This document shows, in pieces, positions 49,927 to 62,900 of a stretch of DNA of 64,000 nucleotides (position 1 is the stretch's first letter; the number at the start of each line of letters is the position of its first letter). The stretch comes from Photobacterium angustum (GTDB lineage Bacteria; Pseudomonadota; Gammaproteobacteria; Enterobacterales; Vibrionaceae). Under the pieces are notes generated by a model, which made no database searches, had not been told where the DNA came from, and saw only the letters and a list, made by a program, of their open reading frames with translations. The DNA is taken from assembly GCF_002954615.1 (NCBI RefSeq), contig NZ_MSCJ01000003.1, positions 1,559,368 through 1,623,367 on the forward strand. The letters run 5' to 3'. A program made the translations under genes and the position numbers.

Positions 49927-52255
49927 CTACAGGTACTGACATGGTCACCGTACTACCACCAGATAATATTGTTGATATCGATGGCTGAATAAATCCATCT
50001 TCATCATCCGGAGTTAAGCCGTTAATATCATCTCCATTTGCAGTCGCGGTTGGCTGACCGTCATTTTCATTATCAGGGTTATTAGAGCCTAAATACGGTA
50101 AACCGATGTCGGTTTGGTGGCGAGGACCATTATTAGTTAAATCTGTGCCGTATGTATTTGGTGCATCACCAAAATCTGTTGGTACGGGAGCATAGCGACA
50201 CCGTGCGCCATCGTTACCACTTGCTGGCTGACCATTTGTAAGAAAAGTTGCATTAACTAACGTCGCAGCTGGCGCTGATAAGTTCGATAAATCAAATCGC
50301 CATAATGCACCGTCATTATTATTAGAGGCATACATAAAGCCCATATTGTCAAAATATAAAGCGCCAACCGCTCCCGAACCCGACATATTTGTTGTGCCCA
50401 AATTTGTCACAGATACAGCATACGTATTTGTTTGACGATTGATGGTTAAATCATAACGATAAAGTGATTTATCGTTGGTAATACCCCATGCTATTGACGT
50501 ATCAAGCGGATGAATCGCGAGATCACCAACAAAGGTATTCGTAGACGCAGAACGACCTAGATATTGACCATAAGTTTCAGAATTAGGATTCACATCCACA
50601 AAATAAAGACGTCGACCATTCGCTCCTCCGCCCGACAACAATACTAGTATGTCGTCATCAGTGACGTCTCCTGCAGGAAAGCTGATTCCGTTGAGTTCTG
50701 GCACATTAAGCCTTAAGACGGGTTGATGTTGACTATCAAAAGCAACGACATCTGAATTGGTTGAACCGCTATTCGCGTAAACCCCCCATAATAAGTTTTG
50801 GGCAACACTATAGCCAATACCGTTGTATGTCGGAGAATGTGTAGAACCTAGCTGTGTTTCCGACGCTGTTACCAAATTCACTTGATACAATGATCTGGGT
50901 GTATTTTTAGTCAAATACGCATTGGTATCACAAGTAGGAAATGTATTATCAATCACAATGTCACCAAAGTTTACATCAGTAACAACGCCAGCAGTGACGG
51001 TAACAATATTCGCAGTTGAGGAGATATGTGAAGCAGGATCGCCTATTGTACCGCCTCCGCTAGTGCCGGTGACGGGATCAACCGTCGATTGCGTTGGTGG
51101 ACAAGTCGGAGAAGTGATGTTAGTTTCGTTTATGGCTTCGTAAACTTTATAGGTACCAGTCGTTGGAAGCGATATTGAATATGCACCCGTTGTCGGATCT
51201 GCATTAGCCGCATAGCACTGTCCTGTTGCTGAATTATAAGCCACAACAGGCACAGTTATTCCCAGACCAGCCTCACTTCCATCTTTGACACCATTGGCCG
51301 ATGTACCACCTCCACTACCATCATCATTAAAAACAAAGCCAGAAATAGAAGGAGGCGGATCAAATGTATAAGTACAAGAAACATCGTCACCATTATTTAA
51401 TGTAAACGTCGTCGCACAACTGAGGTTATTTAACGTATAGCCAGTTGGACCATTCCAACTTAAGGTATACGAGCTAGGCGTCATCGCTCTGGTGTCACCT
51501 GAACTAAAGTTGGCAGCTATATTTCCACTATCTGTCGCTATTAATGTAAAGTCACCAGGAACCGCACTGCCTCCTGGATTCACAACAGCGTTCAAGGTTA
51601 GGCTACCTTGCACAAAGGAATAGGCCTTAAAGGACACTAAATCTAACGCTGCGCCGGAACGGCCATCAAAACCAGCTAATGCTTGACCTGCAGGAGCAAC
51701 AACACGATTATAATATGATCCCCCGTATGCATGATTAGGTCCTATTTGCCCAGTTGATGGCGATGCTGGCGCTGCTGCAATTTCTAATCGATTTGTTCCA
51801 CTATTAAAAGAAACAGGCGCACAATAAAGACGAAACCACCCCATTACAGGCCACGTTGTGGTTTGAGCATCAACACCAACAACAGCTTGATTTGCTGGAC
51901 AATTTCCTGAATATTGCGTCCCTGATGTTGGCCCACCCCAAGGCGTGTTGCCAGAGTATGTTAACGTGGCAACACCACCAGATACATTAACTGTTGAGCA
52001 GCGACCTCTTAAGGCTGTTCCATCAAGAGTCCCACCCGAATTTGAGTTATAGAACTCAAACCCTGTCATTAATTGACCGCTTGGGCAGTTTTTAACAGAA
52101 AATGGAGATCCCCCCATACCACCGATGGAAAGTAAGTCGCTTTGATATACTAAACCCACACCTTCAGCAGAAAAAACTTTCTGACTAAATAAGAGTGTCG
52201 AAGTTAAGAGAAGTAATCTAAATATTATTTTTATTGTTAGGATTTTAATAAGCAT
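45395..52255 (-). CDS. Giant secreted modular protein, tandem paralogue (2,286 aa)
   Basis: ATG 52255 is chosen over 52276 because GGAGGA lies 9 nt before it, inside the longer frame. Signal peptide ends FSA. The N-terminal domain (about 20-220) has three repeats of CPxxQxxxGxxx ([43 protein letters not shown]), a lectin/beta-prism-like pattern not found in the paralogue. Next are an SdrD_B-like domain ([11 protein letters not shown]), a propeller-like domain and three GEVED modules ([24 protein letters not shown]). The L-type lectin-like domain (about 1,003-1,232), a second propeller-like cassette and the common C-terminal module ending VIYRVVIQ complete it. The last ~1,500 residues are nearly identical to the downstream giant; the N-terminal ~770 are not. 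Likely alternate versions of one surface adhesin. Confidence 0.8.
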   Translation of the reverse strand: MLIKILTIKIIFRLLLLTSTLLFSQKVFSAEGVGLVYQSDLLSIGGMGGSPFSVKNCPSGQLMTGFEFYNSNSGGTLDGTALRGRCSTVNVSGGVATLTYSGNTPWGGPTSGTQYSGNCPANQAVVGVDAQTTTWPVMGWFRLYCAPVSFNSGTNRLEIAAAPASPSTGQIGPNHAYGGSYYNRVVAPAGQALAGFDGRSGAALDLVSFKAYSFVQGSLTLNAVVNPGGSAVPGDFTLIATDSGNIAANFSSGDTRAMTPSSYTLSWNGPTGYTLNNLSCATTFTLNNGDDVSCTYTFDPPPSISGFVFNDDGSGGGTSANGVKDGSEAGLGITVPVVAYNSATGQCYAANADPTTGAYSISLPTTGTYKVYEAINETNITSPTCPPTQSTVDPVTGTSGGGTIGDPASHISSTANIVTVTAGVVTDVNFGDIVIDNTFPTCDTNAYLTKNTPRSLYQVNLVTASETQLGSTHSPTYNGIGYSVAQNLLWGVYANSGSTNSDVVAFDSQHQPVLRLNVPELNGISFPAGDVTDDDILVLLSGGGANGRRLYFVDVNPNSETYGQYLGRSASTNTFVGDLAIHPLDTSIAWGITNDKSLYRYDLTINRQTNTYAVSVTNLGTTNMSGSGAVGALYFDNMGFMYASNNNDGALWRFDLSNLSAPAATLVNATFLTNGQPASGNDGARCRYAPVPTDFGDAPNTYGTDLTNNGPRHQTDIGLPYLGSNNPDNENDGQPTATANGDDINGLTPDDEDGFIQPSISTILSGGSTVTMSVPVVSSGNDNLYGWIDFDLSGTFDNDERATVAVNASGNSTLTFTVPADVQIQDTLARLRVCSSGEACSSPMGSAGDGEVEDHQISLKPPGDLELDLELEPGVNVTLGIPFNVVVKVENKGTTIALNTKVTLPIPAGYSFVRAYEGDGVTPTTIYDPITGELDLGAIGLGFNDYAVIRLAPQSSTAPPISGEIIETSINDTDSTPNNGFNNGEDDTDTVTPNITNVVQPNVCESPVVYEGGDAYLDANGEYVVTTNTQNQAGYLWSLQYIDLNQPMYAELAVYLGDRSANTGGPAGEAGADGMTFVLSADPRDLNAVGDFGGGLGVGDNFGGQRVQPSIVFEFDTFDNTFIGATDDALGGQYIDHTGVYLNGDIYTPDPANTLIPATSVAGGELEDGRYHIAQFYWDPTTNQFTYYMDGVMVGQFTRNIRNDIGNNMVRFGFTGSTGDSFNLQKGCFTDAPDVLGSDFGDAVDTTAGTGINDYTTIYDNDGAHHVQVDTDDNGFIDLRLGNQWDADNGNLQDILARADDNNNFDDEDGVTVLALATIGENLSVAVNVVEDAARTSTGQRIYGWMDFNLDGDWDDAGEQVITQTNAAIGLNNFTVPIPSGAVVGHTYLRVRLCSNVDCNSPMGRANDGEVEDYRILLSDLVGNNQCDLIMQTIRPVASSDYTYTSLDVPSNPITFSDIVNPIAIINQTNIANINAIGFNRVNGFIYGTFTDMSHADRTHHLFVTDKTGNSFIDLGEIRAASGSAIRRLQDGDTFTFTAGDSLRNSGYTSTSAPTVTLSAPIAGDVTADGSELIIWRTSWDSIVKVDVETQTFTTVLIDIAAMGGSYGGGPINVGADLAINSQTGVGYLLDLEGDTLYTINLTTGAVTSSNLTYFGAEPTLDSNGKLQAGALVMDNGISLYAITNGGNHDSDNNGGIDLNDRAVVYRVNVVTGDTEYVTASDQGSLQGNDGAGCYDSTDYGDALASYGEAGHQYFDAATDGTADLLLGSRWDPEFGQWLTADASGDDTNGQDDEDLAIPSQIIVETPTTLPIQVVGTGYVNIWVDINNDGDFNDTNEFLIDDEAVVTGLNNIPITLDANSAEGFNGYTVMRVRLCSAINTCDSVSGLVADGEVEDHWFELLNRIVLNGLVFEDNGVGGATAAHDGIQDGSEIGLGNFTVTVTFNDTGVTGVTTGDVIGTEITSGDGTYQFIIGVDFSGKNLLLDVVKQADWIDISEANVTGIPQVTSNSVIDSQMAVNANAGDEIFGLDFGKVREPRMEPDNFSEATPGGVVFFPHKFTAATSGNVNFTIINPSASTTNTSWSTVLYHDVDCDGTLNGVEAQVVNPVAVSGNSAVCLLSKVTVPANAPMNAHYHYDIEADMTFADTTNTGHGITRVVLDKDTVRATFTGSGELRLEKTVRNVTQNGQAVTSNEGRPGDVLEYVVTFTNVGNAPISDVVIFDSTPEFTELNQAVQCSNGTVPASLVCNIVISNGVNSAGYEGNIRWEMNGSLAAGVSGTVIYRVVIQ

Positions 52256-52459
52256 TCGAATTAATTCCTCCATCAAAAAATAATTAACTCTATTTTTTGA
52301 AATCTATAAAAGGAAATAAGCAAAGTTTATACCATTTCAAATTCATCAATTTTCTTATATATACGTAAAGTAGAATACTATTTTGCTAATCATTATTTAA
52401 TTTCATTGCAATTATGAATTTTAATATTATTAAAAGTTTAATTTCCGTTTTAATAAATA

Positions 52460-55400
52460 TTAATCCACCTTAACTTGATAACTCACATAACCACTCTCAC
52501 CAGGAGCTAGATTATTATTGAAATGCCATTCAACTGCACCTTGATAACCCGCATTATTAGTACCATTAGGCGTTAAAATGGAGCTGCAAACTAACGTTCC
52601 TGGTAGCGATACCGCAGGAGGCGTACATAAGATTGTCGTCGATAATGATGTGAAATCTGGGATCAAATCAGAAATAATTAAATCATCGACATCACCTAAT
52701 CCATTATTTTTAAAATAGATTCTATATTCTAAAATATCGTTAGGTTTGGCCTTATTACTTCTTGATTCACCCGTAGATGTAGTGATATTTAGCACTGTTT
52801 TTTCTATTTCTAAATCACTAGAACCACTGTAAGTCACTTTAATTGTATCTGTATCGGAAACCTGACGAACAATGGGTGAATTACTAAACGTTACATTCGC
52901 AATAAGTTCGTAGCGACTAATAGCATTGAGTGGCGTATTGGATGGCATCATAGATTTAACAACAAGGCATATTTCAGGTGCAGAATCTGCATTCATATTG
53001 AATGGCGCAACCACAGCGATATCTGCTGGCATATCTAACACACCGTTACAGCTAATATCTTGATAAATAATATGACTCCAGTTGTACCCTGATGGCGATG
53101 CTTGTTCATTGGCTAAACTAAACGTTACCGTACCTGACGTATCGATAATAAATTTATGGCTCAGGAAGACTGGTAATCCAACTAAGGCATCGACAGAATT
53201 ATCAGGTTCTAAAACCGGCTCTTGGACTTTACCAAAGTCTAAATTATCCAAAATATCACCAGCAGTAGCGTTGATCAGCATTTCACCGTCAAGTAATGAA
53301 TTATTAGTAACTTTCCCCACTAAATCTAATGCAGGATCTGTAACATCACTTTCTGATATATCAATCCAAGCAGCTTGCGAAACCACGATCAACTTGACGT
53401 TTTTTTCTGATAAATCAACAGGGATCACAAGAGTAAAACGACCATCTCCTGAGGTAATAGTTCGGTTGATCTCTTGTCCGGGGTTAAAACCCGTTATTGC
53501 TGTATCATCATAAACCGCTTTAACAATGAATCCATGTAAGCCTTGTTCATCACCAGCCTGAATACCATTATGTGCAGTGGTAGCGCCTTTTCCGTTGTCT
53601 TCAAATACTTTCCCATTTAAAGTGATGTCCATATCAACAGGTACATTAGCACTAAACTCCGATGTATCTTGCAGTGAACCAAGCCCGCCGGTTGTTATAC
53701 GATAAGCAATAACTGTAATTTCATCACCATTTACGAGTCCTGGTACTGCTGTAACGTCATTGAGGTTAGAACCAACAACACCTGTAATACTGTATAGATA
53801 CGTTTCACCTTCCCCAGCAGCACGACTATCACCACCAGTATCACCTGTACCTGCATTGACTTTATAAACTTCAAAGACAAATTCACCCGTACCACAAACA
53901 CTGCCAGTCACGGTTAAATTGGTACCGTCATAAACTGCACTATCAATTTCAGGCCGTGCTAAATTGTTATTTGCCCCAGCTCCGGTATTGTTATTACATA
54001 TATCATTATTAAGAGATACGCCATCACCAGTGGCACCATTTTGTAAGTCAATAGAATTGGAATCATTGTTGCTGAAGGTATTTTTAGTAATTAAGTAGCC
54101 TCTAACATTGGTATTTCCATCAATGGAAACACCCGAACCACCATTATTGTGTAAGACATTACATTCAATGGTTGAATGGCGACCACTTCGATAATGAATG
54201 GCATCACCATCAGCATTTTGAATATCATTACTCGTGATAGTTTGGTTTAAATCAACGGCTGAAGTAAGGCTCTGGTTAATACCATCCCCCGTTGCTTCAC
54301 GTAATATATTACCTTGAATATTTAGATAACTTGGTGCGCCTCGAGCAATCACAACATTATGATAAGGTGTCGCTGCAGTAGAGGTTGTTCCTAATAATTG
54401 GTTATGAATCACTTGCCAATTAATCACATTAGTTTGTGATGTTAAATTATTAAATGAAATATTATTATGTGCTGTCTTTATTGCGTTATAACGGATCACA
54501 CCACTGTCACCAGTTAATGCACTATTTCCGGCATTAGAAATAGCAATACCAGCACAACCTAATGATGTTCCGCAACCTTGGTCACCAATCACATCATCAT
54601 TACCAGCAGGATCAATACCAATGAGGTTATTTTCAATTAATGTATCTGTAATATTGGCTGCATTAACGTTAATTCCTAGCGAACCACCAGTCAGAGATAA
54701 ATGTTTAACCGTCGTATTATCAGCACTGATAGTAAGCAGTTCAGCATTGTAGGGGCTAGCATTGGTTGCCATATCAATTTGTAATTCAGGTTTAGCTAAT
54801 GGTGGGATAACTTCTGTTGTACATCCAGTATTACTCCCCACTATTTGTGCCGCAGAATAATTTCCAGGATTAGAATCAACAACTGTTATCCCGTTGGTAT
54901 GGCTATACACAGTTCCATCAATAGTTGTATTGGCACCATTCATACCTGTGATAGCAATCAGTGATGATGTTGGTGTGATGACCCACCAATCTACACTTGC
55001 ATCAGTATCATTGGCAGGAACTGCTGGGACAAAGCGCATTTCGTTAGCACCAGCAATAGTATTAGCATTAGTAATAAATTGATTTAACGAGCCTTGCGCT
55101 GTGTTATTTAAATTTGTAACAACGTTATAAGAGAAACCAAAATCTAAGTTATTCACCGCCTGTGACATACCCGAAAATTCAATTCGAGTAATATGTTCAC
55201 GTAAAGAAAGGTTACCCGTTCCATTGTTGGTTGCACGATCGCCATCCCAACCACCAAAACAAGAACCCGTTGTATTGATCGGCGTTGCATCAGCGACCCC
55301 ATCCCCATTCGCGTCACAATAACCAGTCGCAAAGGTACCATTTATATTATCCGTCACTGCTGTGGTATAGGTTTGATCAGCGACTGCGCTACCTGTTGCT

Positions 55401-56764
55401 GGCGGATTAGGCGAAACAAAATAGGTGACGCCGGGAATTTGTAAGAATGAATAATAGCCATTGGCGTCAGTTGTTGTGGTATAACTAGGCGCACCATCGG
55501 CGGCATTTGGAATACCATCACCGTCATCGGTATAAACATAAACACTCACGCCACTGACAGGGATTTGATCAGTCATGCCACTATCACCGTTCACATCATC
55601 ATAAACATGCCCTGTAATGTCTACACAGCCAACACAGGTCATGTAATCTTCGATTTCCCCTGCGTTGTTTAATGCGCCTAACGAACGGGTATCTTCATCA
55701 CTACCTGTTGCTGATGTATTAATAAGTGTTGAGCTGATACGTACACGTGAGAAGTAATAACCATTAGCCGTTAAATCAGCAAGAGAGTTCCATGTTAATG
55801 TTTGAGTTTGGTTATTTGTGCCTGTTGGTACAACAAATGCCCCCCCCGGGCCAGTACCATTGGTAATTAATTCATCGACATCAAAGGTACCGCTGTTATC
55901 AAAATCAAACCATGCATATAAATAGGCATCAGAACCCGAAGTATTGGTTGCATCTGCAGAAATGGAATAAGTAGTGTCAACAAAACGAACACTTGGATAT
56001 GTCACGCCATCCTCATCATCTCCTGCAACGCCATAAAATGTACTACCAGCATTATTATCATCAGCCGTGGCATCTGCATTTTGAAGCCCAGTGTCATCAT
56101 CATCTGGGATATTCACACCTAAATATGTCGTATATTCACTTTTTAATGCGCGATGAGAGGGTCCGTTATCGCCTTGTCGTGTACGATAATTATTAAGCCC
56201 TGTACCATTTGAAGCATCAGGCGCATCACCATAATCTTGAAGATAAGGTTCAAAATACACATCCATTTGTCCCCATGCTTCACCGCCACCACCAACTAAC
56301 ACATCAGAGGCCACCGTAAAGGTCGTCCCTAGAGGAATAACATCCCGATTGACGACTCTCTGGGTATTTCTACCCGTTTCACAGTTACCTCCGGCAGTAT
56401 GACCACCATTAATTGTTTCTGTTATACCATTAGGAAAATAATACGTTGCTTTGTCATCTGCATTTAAGGTTCTAATTGTTCCTTTTTGAACAACTACATC
56501 ACCCATAAAAAAAGTGGACGAACCATTAAATACACGACACCCGCCACCTGCATTTAAATAGTTATCACCATTTCTACCAGCGAAGACACGCATACAATAA
56601 TATTTACCCACAGGCGTACAGGTTTGGAAAACACCATCAGAAAAACCACTATTACTAATTACACGAGGCTGTTCCGCATTTAATTTAAAACTAATCGCAC
56701 ATAGAAAAAATGCACTTATGTATAATTTAAATGCTTTCTTAAAAGGTATGAAATTTTTATTCAT
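52460..56764 (-). CDS. Giant secreted protein with parallel beta-helix and common C-terminal module (1,434 aa)
   Basis: ATG 56764 is preceded by GAGG repeats; two in-frame ATGs lie just upstream. Signal peptide ends KLNA. A unique N-terminal domain (to about 170) with cysteines is followed by a GDAPD...GEIED module (YGDAPDASNGTGLNNYRT, NNAGEIEDYM) and an SdrD_B-like domain (ITGHVYDDVNGDSG). About residues 560-945 form a right-handed parallel beta-helix of NosD/CASH type (LIENNLIGIDPAGNDDVIGD, STIECNVLHNNGGSGVSIDG, YLITKNTFSNNDSNSIDLQN), a fold common in polysaccharide-binding or -cleaving proteins. The common C-terminal module follows (VFEDNGKGATTAHNGIQAGD...FGKVQEPVLEPDN...) ending YVSYQVKVD. 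About 205 bp separate it from the next giant; no clear terminator there. Confidence 0.8.
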   Translation of the reverse strand: MNKNFIPFKKAFKLYISAFFLCAISFKLNAEQPRVISNSGFSDGVFQTCTPVGKYYCMRVFAGRNGDNYLNAGGGCRVFNGSSTFFMGDVVVQKGTIRTLNADDKATYYFPNGITETINGGHTAGGNCETGRNTQRVVNRDVIPLGTTFTVASDVLVGGGGEAWGQMDVYFEPYLQDYGDAPDASNGTGLNNYRTRQGDNGPSHRALKSEYTTYLGVNIPDDDDTGLQNADATADDNNAGSTFYGVAGDDEDGVTYPSVRFVDTTYSISADATNTSGSDAYLYAWFDFDNSGTFDVDELITNGTGPGGAFVVPTGTNNQTQTLTWNSLADLTANGYYFSRVRISSTLINTSATGSDEDTRSLGALNNAGEIEDYMTCVGCVDITGHVYDDVNGDSGMTDQIPVSGVSVYVYTDDGDGIPNAADGAPSYTTTTDANGYYSFLQIPGVTYFVSPNPPATGSAVADQTYTTAVTDNINGTFATGYCDANGDGVADATPINTTGSCFGGWDGDRATNNGTGNLSLREHITRIEFSGMSQAVNNLDFGFSYNVVTNLNNTAQGSLNQFITNANTIAGANEMRFVPAVPANDTDASVDWWVITPTSSLIAITGMNGANTTIDGTVYSHTNGITVVDSNPGNYSAAQIVGSNTGCTTEVIPPLAKPELQIDMATNASPYNAELLTISADNTTVKHLSLTGGSLGINVNAANITDTLIENNLIGIDPAGNDDVIGDQGCGTSLGCAGIAISNAGNSALTGDSGVIRYNAIKTAHNNISFNNLTSQTNVINWQVIHNQLLGTTSTAATPYHNVVIARGAPSYLNIQGNILREATGDGINQSLTSAVDLNQTITSNDIQNADGDAIHYRSGRHSTIECNVLHNNGGSGVSIDGNTNVRGYLITKNTFSNNDSNSIDLQNGATGDGVSLNNDICNNNTGAGANNNLARPEIDSAVYDGTNLTVTGSVCGTGEFVFEVYKVNAGTGDTGGDSRAAGEGETYLYSITGVVGSNLNDVTAVPGLVNGDEITVIAYRITTGGLGSLQDTSEFSANVPVDMDITLNGKVFEDNGKGATTAHNGIQAGDEQGLHGFIVKAVYDDTAITGFNPGQEINRTITSGDGRFTLVIPVDLSEKNVKLIVVSQAAWIDISESDVTDPALDLVGKVTNNSLLDGEMLINATAGDILDNLDFGKVQEPVLEPDNSVDALVGLPVFLSHKFIIDTSGTVTFSLANEQASPSGYNWSHIIYQDISCNGVLDMPADIAVVAPFNMNADSAPEICLVVKSMMPSNTPLNAISRYELIANVTFSNSPIVRQVSDTDTIKVTYSGSSDLEIEKTVLNITTSTGESRSNKAKPNDILEYRIYFKNNGLGDVDDLIISDLIPDFTSLSTTILCTPPAVSLPGTLVCSSILTPNGTNNAGYQGAVEWHFNNNLAPGESGYVSYQVKVD

Positions 56765-56901
56765 CAACCTCATCCTCATGAAAAGGTAATTTTTCGATTT
56801 ATATTTTAACGTGTGTAAATTGTCGTCTATTTGTTCCGTTTCATTTATTAGAAAGTAGAATATGACTTAAATATCAATTTAATTAATTAAAAACATGCAA
56901 T

Positions 56902-56933
56902 AAAAAAAGCGCCAACTTATGTGACGCTTTTTT
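56902..56933 (-). terminator. Terminator after the first giant gene
   Basis: On the minus strand GCGTCA and TGGCGC pair (one wobble) around CATAAGT, extended by A-runs pairing with T-runs, followed by seven T. The symmetrical A/T flanks would also work on the plus strand. Confidence 0.75.
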
Positions 56934-56949
56934 AAATAACGAATTGTAT

Positions 56950-59900
56950 TTAATTCACTTTAACGCGATAAATGACTTGTCCACTGCTACCTGCACTCAT
57001 TGTACCTGCCATATCCCATTCAATATTTCCTTCGTAACCAATTTGATTCGTTCCATCAGTAGTTGAAACGGTACATGTTAGCCCCGTTGGTACTGTCGCA
57101 TCTGAACATAGTACGGCTTGACTCAACTCGGTGAAATCTGGGGTTGAATCGAACAGTTTTACATCACTAATATTGGCATTACTGAAGTTTTTAAAGGTAA
57201 TGACATACTCTAAAATATCACCCGGTTTGGCATTGTTTGTCGTCCCCGGTGGGGTTCCTTCAGTAATGTTTTGTACGGTCTTCTCTATCGTTAACTCACC
57301 ACTGCCAGCAAATGTCACTCTGACTGTATCTGTATCGGTTAATTGTCGAGTGACGCCGCTATTAACGAAGCTCATGTCCGCTTCTATATCGTAATTGTAA
57401 TTACTGTTCGCTGGCGCATTGCTCGGCGATTGCACTTTAGAGAGTAAGCAAACAGAAGAGCCTGCTGTTGTGGCGACTGGGTTCACGACTTGATTATCGC
57501 CACCATCTAACTCGCCATTACAATTATTATCAATAAAGAGTATCGCTGACCAACCGCCAATACCACTTGGGCCTGTCGTGTTATTGATGATATTGAAGTT
57601 AACATTACCTTGGGTATTGACTGTGAATTTATGACTAAATAGCGCTAAGCCTCCTGGCTCTATTTCTGTAAAGTTATCAGGCTCCATATACGGCTCACTA
57701 ACTTTACCAAAGTTAAGACCTGATAAGTTATCACCCGCTTGCAGTACAACGGTCATTTGGTTATCCGTGACACTGGTACTTGTCACTTGTGGGATACCGC
57801 TAACATCCGCTTCACTGATATCAATCCAATTGGCTTTTGAACCAACCCGTACAATGATTGGCTGCCCTGCTAATATCACTGGCACTGCAAACGTATAACG
57901 ACCATCACTGCCTGTTAACGCCGTTGCTATGATGTCACCGGTGTTATAACCCGTAATATTCGGTCCATTATAAATGGCTTGTACTTTAAAGTTCGCAAGG
58001 CCTCGCTCTGTGCCATCTTGAATACCATCATGGGCATCTGTTGCACCACCGACACCGTTATCTTCAAAGATGATGCCACTGATAGACATTTGCTGAAGCA
58101 CATTCACGGTGTAATCTTCTACCTCACCATTATCCACTGTGCCTGTTGGCGCTATACATTGATTCGCTGCACTACAGAGACGGATTCGAATAAAGGTGGT
58201 GCCATCATGCCCATTACTGATCCCTGTTGGTAAGAAAGTCGGGATCGTATTGAGACCTGCGGTAACAGGGAAGTCTTGTACCACATGCTCACCAGGGTTA
58301 TTCGTGAAGGTACCGTCGTTATCTAAATCCATGAAGATATTGATATGACCACTACCGCCTGTCACCACAACATCAATGTCATTCGATACGCCAACGAGCA
58401 TATCACTCGGTAGGGTGACCCCATCTTCATCATCGCTACCGGTCACATCATCACCCGTTGCATCGGCGCTAAAGAATGGATAAATATCTGGATCCCATAC
58501 CGTACCCATAATTAAGTCTGGCGTACCTTGTAGGCTCACATCACGATTTCTATGGCCTACTTCACCATAGCTTTCTGGTGCATCCCCTTTATCTCGGCTA
58601 GCAATACAGCCCGATGCATCTTGGAAACCAAGCTGGGTCTTATCACTGGCAACGATATAGTTACCTTGTTTAGTGATAAGGTTGATACGGTACATCGCCA
58701 CTCTGTCGGAAGTGATATCATAAGCACCATCTTGATTGGTATCATGATGACCAAAGTTGGTCATCGCATATAAGTGGTTCACATCATCGGTAACAACAGC
58801 ACCACTCCACGCATTCGGTGCTTTACCTTGGAAGTTAATGTCTTCAACCGTGACCGTATTACTCACCGGATCTAAGATATAAAGCTTAGGCTGAGTCGGC
58901 TCTAACAGGGTGAACGTCAGTCCTGCTGCAAACCCTCTACCTGTCAAATCCACAGAGTAAATATTGCCATCGATTTCTGAAATCGCCCAGTCCGCACTGG
59001 TTCTCAATAGCCCTGTTCCGGTATCAATCATGGCTGACGGTGTAGGTTTCACTTCAAAGGTCATGGATGGAATATCAATAATTAAGTAACTGCTCCACGT
59101 TGAATGCGTCACATAATATTTCGTTCCATCACGGGATAATGTCCCCATATTTGACTGAGGTAAGACAGGTGGGAATAGCCCGAATAGCCCTGCAGCGGTA
59201 TTTAATGGATTACCCGTGGTGACACTTCTCGATGTGCCGCCATCAATACGGCTTACCGTGTAATTACCCGCAGCGCGAGGAGCCCCCATCGGTACCCATG
59301 TCACACCTGTTCTATCTGTCATAATGACCGCTAAATTACCAGCACCATCTCGATACGTAGAGTACATGCGTCCATTATCACGGTTTATGGCCAGCGAGTT
59401 CAGTCCACTATAAACAACACTGTTATTTAAGGTGGTAAATGAGAAACTCAATGGCTGCACTGGTGTTACCGCAGAGAAACTGTAATTAGGATCACTTGGT
59501 GCTTGCGTGACATAGAAACGGTCACACACATCATTGACTTGGAAATTACTGATCATGATACGGTAATCTTCGACCTCACCATCAGAAGCTTCACCTGTTG
59601 GGGTATTACAGCTGGTATCTGTAGAACACACCCTAACCCGTAAGTAGATATTACCTAACGTGACGGTTGTTGGAATGGTGGTTGGGAAGGTCAACATACC
59701 TTGTGCTGCGGTTGGTTGATTCACCACTAACTCAGTCACCGGATCCCATACACCATCGGCATTCCAATCCATCCAGGCGTAAAGTTGGAGACCATTAAGG
59801 GTGGATTGTGCGTCTTTCGTTACTGTAATTTCGATATCAATCGTATCACTTGGTGCTGCTTCTGTTGGTAACGTAACGCCATCTTCATCGTCAGTACCGT

Positions 59901-62900
59901 CTAAGTCATCAGCAGTGGCAGTCACATTTTCTAGTTCACCTGAATCAATATCCCACGCTGTGCCTAGGGTAATATCGACTTGATTGTCACCATCCGTATC
60001 AGCTTTATCATGTCGTGCACCATCATTGAGTGATGTAGTTTGGTAATTCCCCATACCTGTGCCTGATGTGGTATCAGGTGCATCACCATAATCTTGTTCA
60101 ATCGCAGCAACTTGACAACTATGTTCAAGCGCTCCAACAAACCCATCGAACGCCGTTGAGCCATTCCACATAACAACTCGATGAATCGGGGTTCCACCTG
60201 TATCTGTGGTATTCACTTCAAATGCAGGACCATTATCTGGATAAGATTTGGTTGCGATAACATTGTTATTTAAATCCAATGCGACAACAGAAATGGTACC
60301 CGATGAACCAGAAGGATCACCTACGGCTGACACTGTATTCGCCGTTCTTGGCGTACCATCTACATTCACCAAGGTGTAAGAAACAGCGTTACTAGAAGCG
60401 AAGATCATTTTGCTATCGACTTGATAGCCAGCAGGTTCACCATGCCCAATAATATTTGCATCTTGAATGTAACCATATGGTGCACTTCTTGATACTTCTT
60501 CCACCAATAAACCTTTAGATTGCCAAGTCGTTGCTGGATGTCGTCCCGACGATAGACCATCAGTGAGATCAGTATAGGTTGTTGCTAGACCCGTTGAGCA
60601 TTCATAAACTTGTAATTGATGATCTTCCACCTCACCATTTGACGCAATACCGCCTGTATCAGCACTGGTTAACCCATCGCTTACTGGTGCCAAACGCACA
60701 CGCATATTGTAAACACCGTAACTAATAGCACTAATACTTGGCCATGTAATATCATAACTGGTCAAAGTATTATTTGATGGAACAGTTTGAGTGATCGCTT
60801 CAGTTGTATCAAAAGTACCATTACGATCAGTATCGAACCATGCAATAAGAGTTGCATCTTCCCCTGTGTTATTAAACACTTGTGCTGTTGCGGTATAGCT
60901 AGTCTCATTCAATTGAAGTTGAGGTAACGTTACCCCTTGCTCATCATCGCCAGTAGCATCATCAAATGTTGCATCACTGCTTGCCATTGATGCTTCACCA
61001 TCAACATTATTAGCACCGAGATACAAGGTTGACGAGAAAATATGTTTTGGACCGTTTTCAGAAAGCTCAACAAGGTAGGCTTGTGGCGCATCACCACCAT
61101 CCATAAGCGTTTCATCAGCAACAATAGTTAAAGTATGATCTTCTACTTCACCAACACCGAAATTACCGCCCATATCAGCATCTGTCAGCGTATCTGTTGT
61201 AATACGTAAACGAATGAAAGTATCACCACTTGCAGGCGTTGCACTGTAACCACTAAAGGAAAGTACAGCGACACCATCACTGGTATTATCGGCATCAACA
61301 CAGTCAGCAGAAGCAAACTCTCCCGCTTGACCAAAATCACCACTGATATCAAAATCAACCCAGCCGTAGACAGTCGCACCTAAGTCATTAGTACCATCAT
61401 GATCGTTACACGTTACCGCAACCATATAATTGCCAGTTGAACGAATATAAACCGGTGTGGATAAAGCATCCTCATCATTAGTGGCTGCAGCATTATCACC
61501 CGTAGCGTCTACTGTTGGCACACCATCAGCTTCGATATCTGTTGCCGCGGTACCCATGAAGATAATAGAAGATGCAGGGTGAGTTGGGCCGCCCGATGCT
61601 CTGAGTGTTTTATAAGTATCAGGTGCATCACCAAAGTCTAACGACACCAATGAAATATCATCACGGAAGTCAAGATCTTCTTTGAGCGGAACAATCGCAC
61701 CATCAACAGCATCGGTATCAACATCACCAAATATGGTGACTAAATGTGACACTGTATTTTGAATAACTTCATCGGTTGGGCTCCAATTACCAGGCGATGT
61801 ACCAATGACTGTTGAATCATCAATCGCATCGAAAATATCTAATAACCCATCACCATCAGTATCCACAGTACTAGTCACGGAATTAGGATGACTAGGGCCA
61901 TTTTCAGCAACATCATCAATGCCATCAGCATCAGAATCTGCATCAACATAATCAGGTACCGTATCGCTATTAACTAGCGCAGTTGCATCGGTATTCACGG
62001 GTGTTAAGCCTAATCCACCACTTGAACTCGTGGTTAAATAAGCTGTGTTCAGACCATTATTGGAGATATATTGAGCGAAGGTATCTGAATTAGGTAAAAT
62101 ATAGCCATCAGAGGTTTGTGCTTCGATATTATCAGGAATACCGTCATCATCAGCATCAATATCTTGATGGTGTCCCTCTTGAGTAACCGCTAAATCTCGT
62201 GTTAAGAATTCAACACCACAAATAGCGAAGTCATTACCCTGACCACTATTGTTACTACCACTAGCGACAAAGTTATTTCTCACCGCTAAGGTGGTTAATG
62301 GCTCGTTGGCTGCAGGTGTGTAATCAAACGTATAATAATGCTCACCATTAATGATCGTTTCATTTGGATTAATGATTTGATTATTAATCACACCTTGCGT
62401 TGGCGTCATCGTTGTTTGTGACATCAGAACGCGTAAACGGTATGTTTCACCTGCTTGTAATGTGACTGACGGTAGGTATTGTGGTAATACACGATAGAAT
62501 TCGTCATTAAATGATGTTGCATTTAAACCTTGTCCATTACAGCGCCCTGCCGTATCAAACTCATTACACAATGTTAAATATGCGTAATAGCGACCACTGC
62601 TACAACTACCACCATAACCTTGCCAAGTGTTATTCACTTGGTTACCAGTGTTACTTCCCATGCCATTTTGTCCAGCACAGACCAATGCATTACCTGATGG
62701 GTTACTATCACCAACACCACCTACATGTGATGGTGAATAATAGAAACCATCACCAGTATGTTTAACAAGTGGACATTGATTTGGATCGTTTGGATTCGCA
62801 GCATCAAAGTAATCTCTGTAGATATAATTAGGATCATATCCAAGCTCATCGACATCTAAAATACCGTCGTTATCATCATCGATATCAATAATGTCTGGTA

